A stretch of DNA of 33,285 nt from Providencia sp. (GTDB lineage: Bacteria; Pseudomonadota; Gammaproteobacteria; Enterobacterales; Enterobacteriaceae): the NCBI RefSeq assembly GCF_003533305.1, contig NZ_DOEH01000021.1, forward strand, positions 196,555 through 229,839, read 5' to 3'. The notes below the pieces were generated by a model. It made no database searches, was not told the DNA's origin, and saw only the letters and a list, made by a program, of their open reading frames with translations. Positions 15,948 to 24,413 of the stretch are shown in pieces; position 1 is the stretch's first letter; each line of letters starts with the position of its first letter. A program made the translations under genes and the position numbers.

Positions 15948-16880
15948 ATGGGTACAGGTCTACAAGTTGCCGTTATTGGTGAATGTATGGTTGAGTTGCA
16001 AAAATCAGGGGAGCTTTATAAGCAAACCTTCGGTGGCGACACGCTAAACACTGCGTTATATTTGTCACGCTTAACGCAATCACAAGGTGTCACAACCCGT
16101 TACCTTACTGGATTAGGACAAGATCCATTCAGCCAGCAAATGCTTTCAAGCTGGCAGCAAGAAGGTATCAACACTGAAAATGTCGCAATTTCAGACAAAC
16201 TTCTTCCCGGCATGTACCTTATTGAAACTTCACCCGATGGCGAGCGCCGTTTTTTTTATTGGCGTGATAATGCAGCCGCTAAATTTTGGTTAAATGAAGA
16301 CAGCAAAGCACACACACAGCAACTTCTCAATGAACAACAATTTATTTACCTTAGTGGCATCAGTTTAGCCATTTTACCCGACGCCGCACGCCAATTACTG
16401 TTTGAAATTCTTCAACAAGCTAAGCAGCATGGCGCTAAAATAATATTCGATAATAATTACCGCCCTACACTTTGGCCTTCAAAAGATGTTACAAAACAAG
16501 CATATCAACAAATTCTAAACCTAACTGATATTGCATTTTTAACCTTTGATGACGAACAACTACTCTATGGTGATATCCAAGAAGCTGAATCCATCACCCG
16601 CGCTCAGCAATGTGGTGTAAAAGAGATCGTCATTAAACGTGGTGCAGAAGCCTGTTTTATTATTATTGATCATCAAAAAATCGAAGTACCTGCCAATAAA
16701 GTCGACCATGTGGTGGATACTACCGCCGCAGGGGACTCTTTCAGTGCAGGATATCTTGCATGTCGTATATTAGGTGGTACACCTATCGAAGCGGCAAAAA
16801 CAGGCCATTTATTAGCTGGAACCGTCATCCAACACCGGGGAGCGATAATTCCATCTGAAGCAATGCCGGCTATTAATTAA
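15948..16880 (+). CDS. kdgK: 2-dehydro-3-deoxygluconokinase (KDG kinase)
   Basis: 310 aa. A PfkB-family sugar kinase that phosphorylates 2-keto-3-deoxygluconate to KDPG using ATP. The start VAVIGECMVEL and FGGDTLNTALYLSRL (substrate lid), FDNNYRPTLWPS in the middle, and the PfkB signature DTTAAGDSFSAGY with catalytic Asp closely track E. coli KdgK (309 aa). ATG 15948 is preferred over GTG 15939 because AGGTGG sits 5 bases upstream. The gene lies 16 bp before eda, which cleaves its product, so the two form a compact operon controlled by the divergent KdgR. Confidence 0.95.
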   Translation: MGTGLQVAVIGECMVELQKSGELYKQTFGGDTLNTALYLSRLTQSQGVTTRYLTGLGQDPFSQQMLSSWQQEGINTENVAISDKLLPGMYLIETSPDGERRFFYWRDNAAAKFWLNEDSKAHTQQLLNEQQFIYLSGISLAILPDAARQLLFEILQQAKQHGAKIIFDNNYRPTLWPSKDVTKQAYQQILNLTDIAFLTFDDEQLLYGDIQEAESITRAQQCGVKEIVIKRGAEACFIIIDHQKIEVPANKVDHVVDTTAAGDSFSAGYLACRILGGTPIEAAKTGHLLAGTVIQHRGAIIPSEAMPAIN

Positions 16881-16896
16881 TTGAAAAGGTTAAATA

Positions 16897-17514
16897 ATGA
16901 ATCAGCTACTTGAAAAAATAAAAAGTCTCAAAGTTGTCCCTGTTATTACAATTAATAACGCTGAACATGGCGCACCACTCGCAAAAGTATTAATGGAAAA
17001 TGGCCTACCTTGCGCTGAAGTGACTTTTCGCACCCCTGCGGCAGTACAAGCAATTAAAAACATGCGAGCGGCTTATCCTGATTTGCTCATTGCCGCTGGT
17101 ACCGTATTAACTACAGCTCAAGTGGATCAAGCCATTGAAGCCGGTGTTGATTTTATTGTTAGCCCAGGTTTTAATCCAAAAATCGTCGCTTATTGCCAAC
17201 AAAAAAATGTGATTATCATTCCTGGTGTGAATAGCCCAAGTTTGGTTGAACAAGCGCTTGAATTTAATTTGACCACATTGAAGTTCTTCCCAGCAGAAGC
17301 TTCTGGTGGTGTTGCGATGTTAAAAGCGTTAGGTGCCGTTTACCCAGTCAAATTTATGCCGACTGGCGGTATTGGTTTGAACAATATTGCTCAATATACC
17401 GCACTACCGTCTGTTCTCGTTTGTGGTGGCTCGTGGATGGTACCTAATTCGCTGATTGATAGCGAAAATTGGCAAGAACTTGGCAAGTTAGTGGCTGAAG
17501 CCGCTAGTATTTAA
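16897..17514 (+). CDS. eda: Bifunctional KDPG/KHG aldolase
   Basis: 205 aa. It splits 2-keto-3-deoxy-6-phosphogluconate into pyruvate and glyceraldehyde-3-phosphate, the last step of the Entner-Doudoroff and hexuronate routes, and also acts on 4-hydroxy-2-oxoglutarate. Glu41 in CAEVTFRTP and the Schiff-base Lys129 in TLKFFPAEASGG are in place, as are IAAGTVLT, IVSPGFNP and FMPTGGI. It is slightly shorter than the 213-aa E. coli protein. AAAGG precedes the ATG. Unlike in E. coli, the partner edd is not adjacent, and the gene is second in an operon with kdgK. Confidence 0.96.
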   Translation: MNQLLEKIKSLKVVPVITINNAEHGAPLAKVLMENGLPCAEVTFRTPAAVQAIKNMRAAYPDLLIAAGTVLTTAQVDQAIEAGVDFIVSPGFNPKIVAYCQQKNVIIIPGVNSPSLVEQALEFNLTTLKFFPAEASGGVAMLKALGAVYPVKFMPTGGIGLNNIAQYTALPSVLVCGGSWMVPNSLIDSENWQELGKLVAEAASI

Positions 17515-17529
17515 TTTTTAGTTAAATAA

Positions 17530-17571
17530 GCAAACCTCGTTACCAAAATCAAAAATGGTACGAGGCTTGCT
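17530..17571. terminator. Hairpin terminator after eda
   Basis: GCAAACCTCGTTACCA and TGGTACGAGGCTTGC pair in a long stem with one bulged T and small mismatches near the base. It separates the converging eda and cbpM genes. Confidence 0.75.
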
Positions 17572-17597
17572 GTTTGCATCGAGGAAATTAACGCAAA

Positions 17598-17894
17598 TCA
17601 ACTATTAATAAACCGTTTTAATTGTTGATGTAATTTATTGTTTTCTTGCTTAAGCAGTTCATTCTCTTCAAGTAAATTGATGGTAATTGCAATACCCGGC
17701 CAATCAATTTCCAGTTCATGATAAAGGCGTACTGCACGTTGAACAATAACAACCGCACTATCATCAAATAACCATTCTGTATGGCTGATAATGGGTTGAA
17801 CTATCCCTAAACCGACAATTTCATTCAATTCATCTTCACGGATACCCGTATGAACGCAAAATTCAACGGTTGTGAGTGTAGTAATTTGTCCCAT
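17598..17894 (-). CDS. cbpM: CbpM, modulator of the co-chaperone CbpA
   Basis: 98 aa from ATG 17894, with GGGGGA about 9 bases upstream. The N-terminal half is a MerR-like helix-turn-helix (FCVHTGIREDELNEIVGLGIVQP). The C-terminal helix (LLEENELLKQENNKLHQQL) is a coiled coil. In E. coli CbpM binds the J-domain of CbpA and blocks both its co-chaperone action and its DNA binding. Its ATG overlaps the cbpA stop by one base (TAATG), the expected coupled arrangement. An in-frame TTG at 17909 is a poorer start. Confidence 0.93.
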   Translation of the reverse strand: MGQITTLTTVEFCVHTGIREDELNEIVGLGIVQPIISHTEWLFDDSAVVIVQRAVRLYHELEIDWPGIAITINLLEENELLKQENNKLHQQLKRFINS

Positions 17895-18832
17895 TATTTT
17901 TTCCCCCAATCTTTGCGTGGGTCAAAACCTTGTTGGGAGGCTGCGAGTTTCTCCCAAAGTACAGTCGCTTCAGCATTCGTATTGGTTGGCATGACTATCT
18001 TAATGATGGCGTACAGATCGCCGGTTTTTTCTTTACTCGCCAACCCTTTGCCTCTTACGCGCAACCTTTGTCCCGCTTGGCTATTAGCTGGTATCGTCAA
18101 GGCAATTTTTTCTTTCAAGGTCGGTATGGTGACTTTAGCGCCTAAAGCCGCCTCCCATGGAGCGAGTGGGACAACAATTTCAATATCATGACCTTTAACA
18201 TCAAATAGCGGATGCGGTGCAATACGAATTGTTAGCCATAAGTCGCCATTTTCGCCACCATTCTCCCCTGCCGTTCCTTGCCCTTTTAAACGAATTCGTT
18301 GCCCTTCTACAACACCTGCCGGAATTTTTACATTCAGAGTTTTAGGTATTTCACTTTCAATAAAGCCATAAGCATTATATACAGGCAGGTTATAACTCAG
18401 GGTTCGCGTATGTGCTTCTTGGGTTTCTTCTAAAAAAACGGCCAATTCTATTTCTAAATCGTGACCGCGCGTACTACGTTGTTGATGCCAAGAGCTGCGC
18501 CCACGTTGGCCAAATATTGAGGAGTAAATGTCGTCAAAATCTTCAGGGCTGGCCCCTTGCTGACGATAAGATTGATTAGGCTGCCCTTGGCCATATTGCT
18601 GAAATTGTGGGTCATTTCTGTGTTCCCACAGTTGGTCGTATTCTGCTCTTCGCTCTTTGTCACTCAAAACTTGCCACGCTTCGGCAATTTCTTTAAAGCG
18701 CGCCTCCGCATTGGGTTCTTTACTGACATCTGGGTGATATTTTCGTGCTAGGCGACGATAAGCCGTCTTGATTGTTTTTAGGTCATCGGTACGTTTTACA
18801 CCCATAATGGTGTAATAATCCTTTAATTCCAT
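17894..18832 (-). CDS. cbpA: CbpA, curved DNA-binding DnaJ-type co-chaperone
   Basis: 312 aa. The J-domain (about residues 3-68, [14 protein letters not shown]) contains the HPD motif that activates DnaK. A short Gly/Gln/Ser-rich linker (about 75-110) follows, then the two type-II C-terminal domains that bind client protein ([38 protein letters not shown]). There is no zinc-finger domain, which distinguishes it from DnaJ. ATG 18832 is chosen because AGGA is 8 bases away, the protein then begins like E. coli CbpA, and the ATG two codons earlier is too close to the ribosome site. In E. coli it is a stationary-phase nucleoid protein. No stationary-phase promoter could be confirmed here. Confidence 0.95.
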   Translation of the reverse strand: MELKDYYTIMGVKRTDDLKTIKTAYRRLARKYHPDVSKEPNAEARFKEIAEAWQVLSDKERRAEYDQLWEHRNDPQFQQYGQGQPNQSYRQQGASPEDFDDIYSSIFGQRGRSSWHQQRSTRGHDLEIELAVFLEETQEAHTRTLSYNLPVYNAYGFIESEIPKTLNVKIPAGVVEGQRIRLKGQGTAGENGGENGDLWLTIRIAPHPLFDVKGHDIEIVVPLAPWEAALGAKVTIPTLKEKIALTIPANSQAGQRLRVRGKGLASKEKTGDLYAIIKIVMPTNTNAEATVLWEKLAASQQGFDPRKDWGKK

Positions 18833-19113
18833 AGTCATATCCTGTTTATTTCATGGTGGATAGATTTCTTATGGTGCTCTACGATATCAATTATAGGTCA
18901 GGTAAATATAATAACCGACTCAAATTTGACTTATATGACTTAACGCATAAATGCCACTATTTTAGAGGATATCGGTAATATCTATATATGTTTATCACTA
19001 CCATTATCAATGTAGAAAGCAATTCAGCCCCACAAAAATACAAAAAAAATAGGCAATTTTTATAATTTCACGCTAAACCTATAAGAGCATCTTTCTTTGC
19101 AAAGGACCACTCT

Positions 19114-19560
19114 ATGGACGCAATAGCAAATGGCCTTACTTATCACGTTAATCACTCGATTGCGGTTGAAGATTTTATTACGCTAATTAGGCAATCACCG
19201 CTCAATGCGACGGTTCAAACCGATAATATCGTTCAATTAGAGAATATGCTGAATAATGCAGATTTGTTGATTAGTGCATGGGATGAAATACAGGTGGTCG
19301 GTTTTGTGCGAGCGATCACCGATTTTAGTTCTTGTTGTTATATCGCCGAATTAGCGATAGATACGAACTATCGCCAGCATGGCATCGACCGACAGCTTAT
19401 GCGTATGGTCGCTGAAGAACTCCCACCCGAGTGCGATATCCTGTTTCTTTCCACTGAAAGCAACCACACCGGATACTTAAAATTGGGCTTCAGCCAATCA
19501 CCCCGCGCATGGCACACAAATGCCAAAAATTTTTTAGATAAGCTGAATGAATCACAGTGA
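19114..19560 (+). CDS. GNAT family N-acetyltransferase
   Basis: 148 aa. GNAT features are VVGFVRAITDF (strands 2-3), YIAELAIDTNYRQHGIDRQLMRMV (the acetyl-CoA loop, here R-Q-H-G-I-D rather than the usual Q/RxxGxG/A) and the C-terminal FLSTESNHTGYLKLGF with the late Tyr often used as general acid. It is cytoplasmic. Substrate unknown. AAAGGA precedes the ATG. The pyrophosphate loop is atypical (Asp where Gly/Ala is usual), so CoA binding may differ. The next gene, fliA, converges with it and an ERIC lies between, so it is not part of the flagellar regulon by position. Confidence 0.85.
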   Translation: MDAIANGLTYHVNHSIAVEDFITLIRQSPLNATVQTDNIVQLENMLNNADLLISAWDEIQVVGFVRAITDFSSCCYIAELAIDTNYRQHGIDRQLMRMVAEELPPECDILFLSTESNHTGYLKLGFSQSPRAWHTNAKNFLDKLNESQ

Positions 19561-19755
19561 TTAGCTGATAAATAAACAAAAATAGTTATATATCAAATGA
19601 TTATAATATCGAAATAGATTTAACAACAGCACAGCAGTAACTAAATAGTTCACCATACGAATGGAAGACAAACGAAGATATACTTTAGAAATAACTTAGT
19701 ATTTTAATTTTTAATCTTAGAATTAAGTCAGTTTTCCCTCGCCACCCATCTGATG

Positions 19756-19877
19756 CTCTAAATAATTCGTATTGTGGGTAGGCGACCAGCGAGGATATCT
19801 TGGGGAGCATACATAAGTATGTGACCCAAGTAGCCGAGAGCAGTCAACACCCCCACAATGCGAAGTATGACGAGCAT
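19756..19877 (+). repeat. ERIC element directly downstream of fliA
   Basis: CTCTAAATAATTCGTATTGTGGG begins the left arm, with the core GGGGAGCATACATAAG / TATGTGACCC and right end CCCCCACAATGCGAAGTATG. The right end touches the fliA stop codon (TAG, 19880-19878). Relative to fliA it is inverted, so it forms a hairpin at the 3' end of that mRNA. Confidence 0.88.
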
Positions 19878-20591
19878 CTATTTGAGACGGCCGCGGAGAC
19901 GCTTAATAGCCTGACTATGCAACTGACTCACCCTCGACTCCCCGACATCCAACACCGCCCCTATCTCTTTTAAATTCAGCTCCTCCTGATAGTACAGCAT
20001 CAAGACCATTTTCTCTCGTTCAGGTAGTTGGTCAATTGCAGCTACAATTTGCTCACGCAAACTGGATTCCATCAGTAGGCTTAACGGATTTCCGCCATCG
20101 TCATCATCCATTGAGGGTTCACAACTTTCCCCATGAATTTCATGCCATTCATCATAAGAGGATAGCTGGCTGTTATTGGTGTCTAGCAAGGCTTGGCGAT
20201 ATTCAACGAGGTCAATGTCGAGCGCTTTGGCAATTTCAGGCTCAGTGGCACTGCGCCCAAGGGATTGCTCCAATGTGCCGATCGCTTTCGTCATTTCGCG
20301 AGCTTGACGACGCACACTACGTGGCGCCCAGTCACGGCTACGCAGTTCATCGAGCATAGAACCCCGAATACGCTGTACCGCATAGGTGGCGAACGAAGCC
20401 CCTTGGGTAGCATCGAAACGTTCCAATGCATGCAATAAACCGATGCCCCCCGCTTGAATTAAGTCGTCGATATCGACACTGGCGGGTAATCTGACTTGCA
20501 GTTTTAGGGCTTCATGGCGTATTAGAGGGTAATAACGCTCCCATAGGCTATTTTTATTAATGACACCTTCGGCAGTATACAAATCACTCAC
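19878..20591 (-). CDS. fliA: FliA, flagellar sigma factor sigma28
   Basis: 237 aa. It has the sigma70-family regions 2 (DIDDLIQAGGIGLLHALERFDATQGASFATYAVQRIRGSMLDELRSRDW), 3 (RRQAREMTKAIGTLEQ) and 4 (LPEREKMVLMLYYQEELNLKEIGAVLDVGESRVSQLHSQAIKRLR), closely matching E. coli FliA. It directs class 3 flagellar and chemotaxis transcription and is held by FlgM until the hook is complete. The start is taken as GTG 20591, giving SDLYTAEG, which aligns with E. coli NSLYTAEG. GTG 20603 is a longer alternative. The first lies 12 bases after GAAGG and neither has ideal spacing. There is no fliZ or fliY downstream, only an ERIC and the converging GNAT gene. Confidence 0.95.
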   Translation of the reverse strand: MSDLYTAEGVINKNSLWERYYPLIRHEALKLQVRLPASVDIDDLIQAGGIGLLHALERFDATQGASFATYAVQRIRGSMLDELRSRDWAPRSVRRQAREMTKAIGTLEQSLGRSATEPEIAKALDIDLVEYRQALLDTNNSQLSSYDEWHEIHGESCEPSMDDDDGGNPLSLLMESSLREQIVAAIDQLPEREKMVLMLYYQEELNLKEIGAVLDVGESRVSQLHSQAIKRLRGRLK

Positions 20592-20682
20592 AACCTGAAT
20601 CACCCTTCAAGTTTTACGAAAGGTAGTTATTATCTGTGTTGATTTTAATTTCAATCCGCAGAGTAAGGCGCTAAATCAGGCT

Positions 20683-20704
20683 CTATTTACCCTATCCTAA
20701 ATAG
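20683..20704. promoter_or_regulatory. Nested inverted repeat upstream of fliA
   Basis: CTATTTA (20683-20689) and TAAATAG (20698-20704) are exact reverse complements with an 8-base spacer. TTTACC and GGTAAA form a second, overlapping inverted pair. It lies about 92 bp before the fliA start. FlhDC boxes contain AAATAG words, but the orientation of the halves here is not the usual one, so this is only a candidate site. Confidence 0.4.
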
Positions 20705-20890
20705 GTAAAATTTGAATGATTACCATTTTAATAGTTGTTCTAAGTGGATTTTTGATGTGATTTGTTGGTGACACAATAGATAAAATCCAGCACTATTTTC
20801 CTTTAAAATTACTTGGTTAGAGCTAAATTTTAGACTTTACATTTGAAAAGTGGGAGTTTTAAAAAAGTTTTTAAAAATGGCTAATGATGG

Positions 20891-21009
20891 TCTAAATAAT
20901 TCGAGTTGTAGGAAGGCGGCAAATAAGGTTATCCCGATGAGCGTACATAAGTACGTGATTCGGGTGGCCTTATGCAGCCAACGCATCTACGACTTGAAGT
21001 ATGACGACC
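20891..21009 (+). repeat. ERIC element between fliA and fliC
   Basis: Left arm TCTAAATAATTCGAGTTGTA, core ATCCCGATGAGCGTACATAAG / TACGTGATTCGGGT, right arm TACGACTTGAAGTATGACGA. The core is a good palindrome. It ends 6 bases before the fliC terminator. Its left end shares TCTAAATAATTCG with the ERIC on the other side of fliA. Confidence 0.9.
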
Positions 21010-21015
21010 AAAGAA

Positions 21016-21038
21016 AAAGGCCAGCAACGCTGGCCTTT
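21016..21038 (-). terminator. Rho-independent terminator of fliC
   Basis: Read leftward, AAAGGCCAGC / GCTGGCCTTT forms a perfect 10-bp stem with a 3-nt loop, followed by TTCTTT. It lies 22 bp after the fliC stop. Confidence 0.92.
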
Positions 21039-21059
21039 AATCAGGAATACAAGTCTAAA

Positions 21060-22214
21060 TTAACGAAGCAGACTCAGAACACCTTGTGGAACTTGGTTAG
21101 CTTGCGCCAACACTGCAGTACCTGCTTGTTGCAGGATCTGACCACGGCTCATGTTAGAAACTTCTGTTGCGAAGTCAGCATCTTGAATACGGCTGCGTGC
21201 TGCGCTCAGGTTGTTAACAGAGTTGTTCAGGTTGTTGATGGTAGATTGCATACGGTTTTGAATCGCACCCAAATCTGAACGGAAGCTATCAACTTGAGCC
21301 AATGCTTTGTCTAAAGTATCTAATGGCTTCATTGCAGATTGCTCTGTTTCAGTCAGCTCGGTTGCTCCGCTAAATGCTACTGTAGCAGCAGTTGCTGGAA
21401 CTATCGGAGGACCAGGTTGTTCAGCAGCACCAGCGGTAATAGCTTGTGTTGCTTTTAAAGTAACTTCTTTACCTGTGCTGTCTTTACCAGTGATATAAAC
21501 TTCTGTTGCTGATGCTTTTCCATCAGCATCTAGTTTTTCGAAAACTTTAGCGCCTGTAATTGGTTGTCCACCAACTTGTAACGCATTAGCAGCAGTAGTC
21601 GCTGCCGCTTTATCAACAGGTAAACCTGTAGCTTGCTTGTATGCATCTGATGAGTAATCAATTTCTTTACCCATATCACCTTTGCTTGCTGCATCAAAAC
21701 CAGTTAAACCTAAAGTAGCGCTGTCGATTTTTTTCAGGCCGATAGAGATAGTTTCATTATCGTTAGTACCGACTTGAATACTCATTTTAGTGTCTTGAGT
21801 TAATACTTTTACACCGTTAAATTGAGTTTGTTCAGAGATACGGTCAATTTCTTCCATGCGAGCTTTAACTTCTTTATTGATAGACTCAATATCGCTCTTA
21901 GAGTTAGTACCGTTTTGTGCTTGAGCAGTCAGTTCACGAACACGTTGTAAGTTATCGTTAATTTCGTTAACTGCGCCTTCAGCGGTCTGTGCAATAGAAA
22001 TACCGTCGTTCGCGTTACGTGCAGCTTGAGTTAAACCTTTAACGTTTGCAGTGAAACGGTTAGCAATTGCTTGGCCCGCAGCATCATCTTTTGCGCTGTT
22101 GATACGTGAACCTGAAGATAAACGCTCAATTGCAGTACCCAGTACGCCTTGTGAACGGTTTAAGTTGTTCTGAGTAGTCAGAGACAGAATGTTAGTGTTA
22201 ATAACTTGAGCCAT
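21060..22214 (-). CDS. fliC: Flagellin FliC
   Basis: 384 aa. The conserved D0/D1 ends are intact: MAQVINTNILSLTTQNNLNRS, RLSSGSRINSAKDDAAGQAIANRFT and RELTAQAQNGTNS at the N-terminus, and LDKALAQVDSFRSDLGAIQNRM, ARSRIQDADFATEVS and QVPQGVLSLLR at the C-terminus. The variable outer part (about residues 170-295) is short compared with E. coli FliC (about 500 aa), rich in Ala/Thr, and includes a proline-rich patch EQPGPPIVP. Short flagellins like this are usual in Morganellaceae. It is exported through the flagellar channel with FliS as chaperone. A sigma28 promoter lies 76 bp upstream and a strong terminator follows. Only one flagellin gene is present in the window. Confidence 0.97.
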   Translation of the reverse strand: MAQVINTNILSLTTQNNLNRSQGVLGTAIERLSSGSRINSAKDDAAGQAIANRFTANVKGLTQAARNANDGISIAQTAEGAVNEINDNLQRVRELTAQAQNGTNSKSDIESINKEVKARMEEIDRISEQTQFNGVKVLTQDTKMSIQVGTNDNETISIGLKKIDSATLGLTGFDAASKGDMGKEIDYSSDAYKQATGLPVDKAAATTAANALQVGGQPITGAKVFEKLDADGKASATEVYITGKDSTGKEVTLKATQAITAGAAEQPGPPIVPATAATVAFSGATELTETEQSAMKPLDTLDKALAQVDSFRSDLGAIQNRMQSTINNLNNSVNNLSAARSRIQDADFATEVSNMSRGQILQQAGTAVLAQANQVPQGVLSLLR

Positions 22215-22289
22215 GATTTATATCCTTGTTATTCATATTAATACGTTAAGCCTAGATGCTTAACTCTGTAAATTTCGTCAGCAAGTAGA

Positions 22290-22316
22290 TTATCGGCTGC
22301 AACCAAAACCCCTTTA
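22290..22316 (-). promoter_or_regulatory. Sigma28 (FliA) promoter of fliC
   Basis: On the minus strand, TAAAGGGG, an 11-base spacer, then a perfect GCCGATAA. The spacing equals the sigma28 consensus (TAAA...N11...GCCGATAA). Confidence 0.92.
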
Positions 22317-22498
22317 GGCCTTTTAATGAATATTTTTGTTAACAAGGTAAGAAATGGCGCTGCTATCAGCTTCTTGACGGATAACTTTTTTATTTAATAC
22401 CCGAATTTTCATTCATTTCATCATCATTTATTCTTAATAAAGATAATTACCTCTATTTAGCCCCCTTACTCCCGTCATCATTATTTATAGAAATAGTC

Positions 22499-22525
22499 TA
22501 ATATTTTCAGCCCATCCGCCGATAA
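22499..22525 (+). promoter_or_regulatory. Sigma28 (FliA) promoter of fliD-fliS-fliT
   Basis: TAATATTT (22499-22506, 6 of 8 consensus bases), an 11-base spacer, then a perfect GCCGATAA (22518-22525). It lies 47 bp before the fliD start. Confidence 0.88.
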
Positions 22526-22572
22526 AGAGCTAAACAGTATTTATTTTTAGGATTTATATTCAGGAGTAAGAC

Positions 22573-24009
22573 ATGGCAGGTATATCTACACTCGGTATCG
22601 GGGCTAACTTAGATTTAAACGTCCAAATGGACCAACTTGAAGCGATGGAACGCCGTCGTCTTGACCCGCTAAACACCCAAAAAGCCAGTTATGATGCACA
22701 AATCAGTGCCTTTGGCAAAATGCAATCTTCATTAGAAAAGCTCAAAAAAGCAGCGGAAGATTTAAAAAAGTACGGCGATATCAGCACCACTAAAGTGACG
22801 GGTGAATACAAAGCTTTTGACGTCAAAACGGATGGTAAAGCCGTTGCTGGTGTGCATGATATTTTAGTCACTCAGCTCGCTAAAGCACAGACCATTGCCA
22901 CTAAAGGGCAAACAGATAACAAAGCGCTATTAGGTAGCGATGCCGCTGAACGTACAATTACCATTACTCAGCCTTCGCAAAAAAAAGATAGTGATAAAAT
23001 CGTTATCAAACTTGATAATGAAAGTACCTCATTAATTGAAATTGCCGATGCGATTAATAAAACTGATAAAAATATCACAGCTTCAGTAGTTAAAGATAAA
23101 ACCAATAATTACCATTTGGTTGTCACCTCTAAAAAAGAAGGTACCGAAAACCGCATTAGTATTAATGTTGATGGGGATGATACCTTAGCTGCCATATTGA
23201 ATGTCGAATCTGACATTGATGATAAAGGTAATGTAACTTTAAAAAATGCAGCTAGCTCTGGTATGGAGCAAAAAGTTGCCCCGCAAAATGCCCTGCTTGA
23301 AATTGATGGCTTTGAATTAGAATCACAAACCAATGAAGCTAAAGACTTATTCCCTGGTTTAACGCTCACCCTAAAAAAAGAAAGTGAAAATGGCAAACCA
23401 GATCATTTGATTGTCTCGGAAGACATTGAACCTGCCAAAGCAAAAATCAAAGTGTGGGTCGATGCTTATAATGAATTCCAAACACTCGCCTCTGAATTAA
23501 CCAAATATACACCAACAGAAAGTGGCACCGCCCCCAATAAAACTAACGGCCCACTGATTGGTGATTCAACTTTACGAGGCATTCAGAGCCAATTACGCAC
23601 ACATGTACGAACAGCCCAAAATAGTGGAGAGCTCAATTTACTCAATAAAATGGGTATTAAACAAAAGCTTGACGGTACCTTAGAGATAGACAATAAAATT
23701 TTAGATAAAGCACTAAAAGAGAACCCTTCCAGTGTTAAAGTATTTTTTGCTGGTGACGGTGAAAAAACTGGCTTTGGTACTGAAAATTTTAATTTCTTAA
23801 AAGATACTTTAGACAGTAAAGAAGGCACCTTACATAACGCCACTGACGGCATACAAAAGAAAAAGAAAAGCCTCGATAAGCGTATTGAACAAACCAATAA
23901 GCAAATTGAAAACACTATGGACATCTATCGTCGTCAATTCCAAAATCTCGATAAAATGATGAGTTCACTTAGTAGCACCACAAACTCATTAAGCAGACTT
24001 TTAGGTTAA
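22573..24009 (+). CDS. fliD: Flagellar filament cap protein FliD
   Basis: 478 aa. The N-terminal coiled region MAGISTLGIGANLDLNVQMDQL and the C-terminal coiled coil (DGIQKKKKSLDKRIEQTNKQIENTMDIYRRQFQNLDKMMSSLSSTTNSLSRLLG) are the FliD_N and FliD_C ends. A lysine- and aspartate-rich central domain lies between. FliD forms the pentameric cap that folds flagellin at the filament tip and is exported with FliT as its chaperone. It starts the fliDST operon behind a sigma28 promoter, divergent from fliC. CAGGAG is a good ribosome site. Only 5 bp separate it from fliS. Confidence 0.96.
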   Translation: MAGISTLGIGANLDLNVQMDQLEAMERRRLDPLNTQKASYDAQISAFGKMQSSLEKLKKAAEDLKKYGDISTTKVTGEYKAFDVKTDGKAVAGVHDILVTQLAKAQTIATKGQTDNKALLGSDAAERTITITQPSQKKDSDKIVIKLDNESTSLIEIADAINKTDKNITASVVKDKTNNYHLVVTSKKEGTENRISINVDGDDTLAAILNVESDIDDKGNVTLKNAASSGMEQKVAPQNALLEIDGFELESQTNEAKDLFPGLTLTLKKESENGKPDHLIVSEDIEPAKAKIKVWVDAYNEFQTLASELTKYTPTESGTAPNKTNGPLIGDSTLRGIQSQLRTHVRTAQNSGELNLLNKMGIKQKLDGTLEIDNKILDKALKENPSSVKVFFAGDGEKTGFGTENFNFLKDTLDSKEGTLHNATDGIQKKKKSLDKRIEQTNKQIENTMDIYRRQFQNLDKMMSSLSSTTNSLSRLLG

Positions 24010-24014
24010 TCATT

Positions 24015-24413
24015 ATGTATCAACGTAAGGCCAATCAAGCTTATCAACAAGTCAACTTAGAAAGTGAAATTACCAATGCGACACCTTACCAACTGATTCA
24101 AATCTTATTTAAAGGGGCATTAAGTGCCCTTAAACGAGGTGAAATCTTTATGGCGCAAGGCAAAGTGGCAGAAAAAGGTAAAGAAATCTCAAAAGTTATC
24201 GACATCATTGACACAGGCTTAAAACAATCGCTAAATTATGAGGCTGGCGGTGAGCTTGCTGAAAATTTAGCAAGTTTGTATGACTATATGGTCATGCAAC
24301 TATTACGTGCCAACCTCGAAAACGACGTGGCTTTAGTCCAAGAAGTTTACCAATTACTCTCCGATATCGCGTCTGCATGGCAGCAAATCGGTGCAAATGT
24401 GGATGAAAGATAA
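24015..24413 (+). CDS. fliS: Flagellin export chaperone FliS
   Basis: 132 aa. It starts with YQRKANQAYQQVNLESEITNATPYQLIQILFKGAL, the conserved FliS N-terminus, and the rest is a four-helix bundle (SLNYEAGGELAENLASLYDYM, LLSDIASAWQQIG). It binds the disordered C-terminus of flagellin in the cytoplasm and prevents early polymerisation. It lies 5 bp after fliD and overlaps fliT, so the three genes form one operon. Confidence 0.95.
   Translation: MYQRKANQAYQQVNLESEITNATPYQLIQILFKGALSALKRGEIFMAQGKVAEKGKEISKVIDIIDTGLKQSLNYEAGGELAENLASLYDYMVMQLLRANLENDVALVQEVYQLLSDIASAWQQIGANVDER

Noticed and set aside
20755..20782. Possible CRP site (TGTGA ... TGACACA) upstream of fliA
   Set aside because: The half-sites are spaced by 8 instead of 6 bases and the right half does not match TCACA.
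21307..21498. Plus-strand open frame inside fliC
   Set aside because: It is a shadow of the Ala/Thr/Val-rich variable region of flagellin; no ribosome site or family match.
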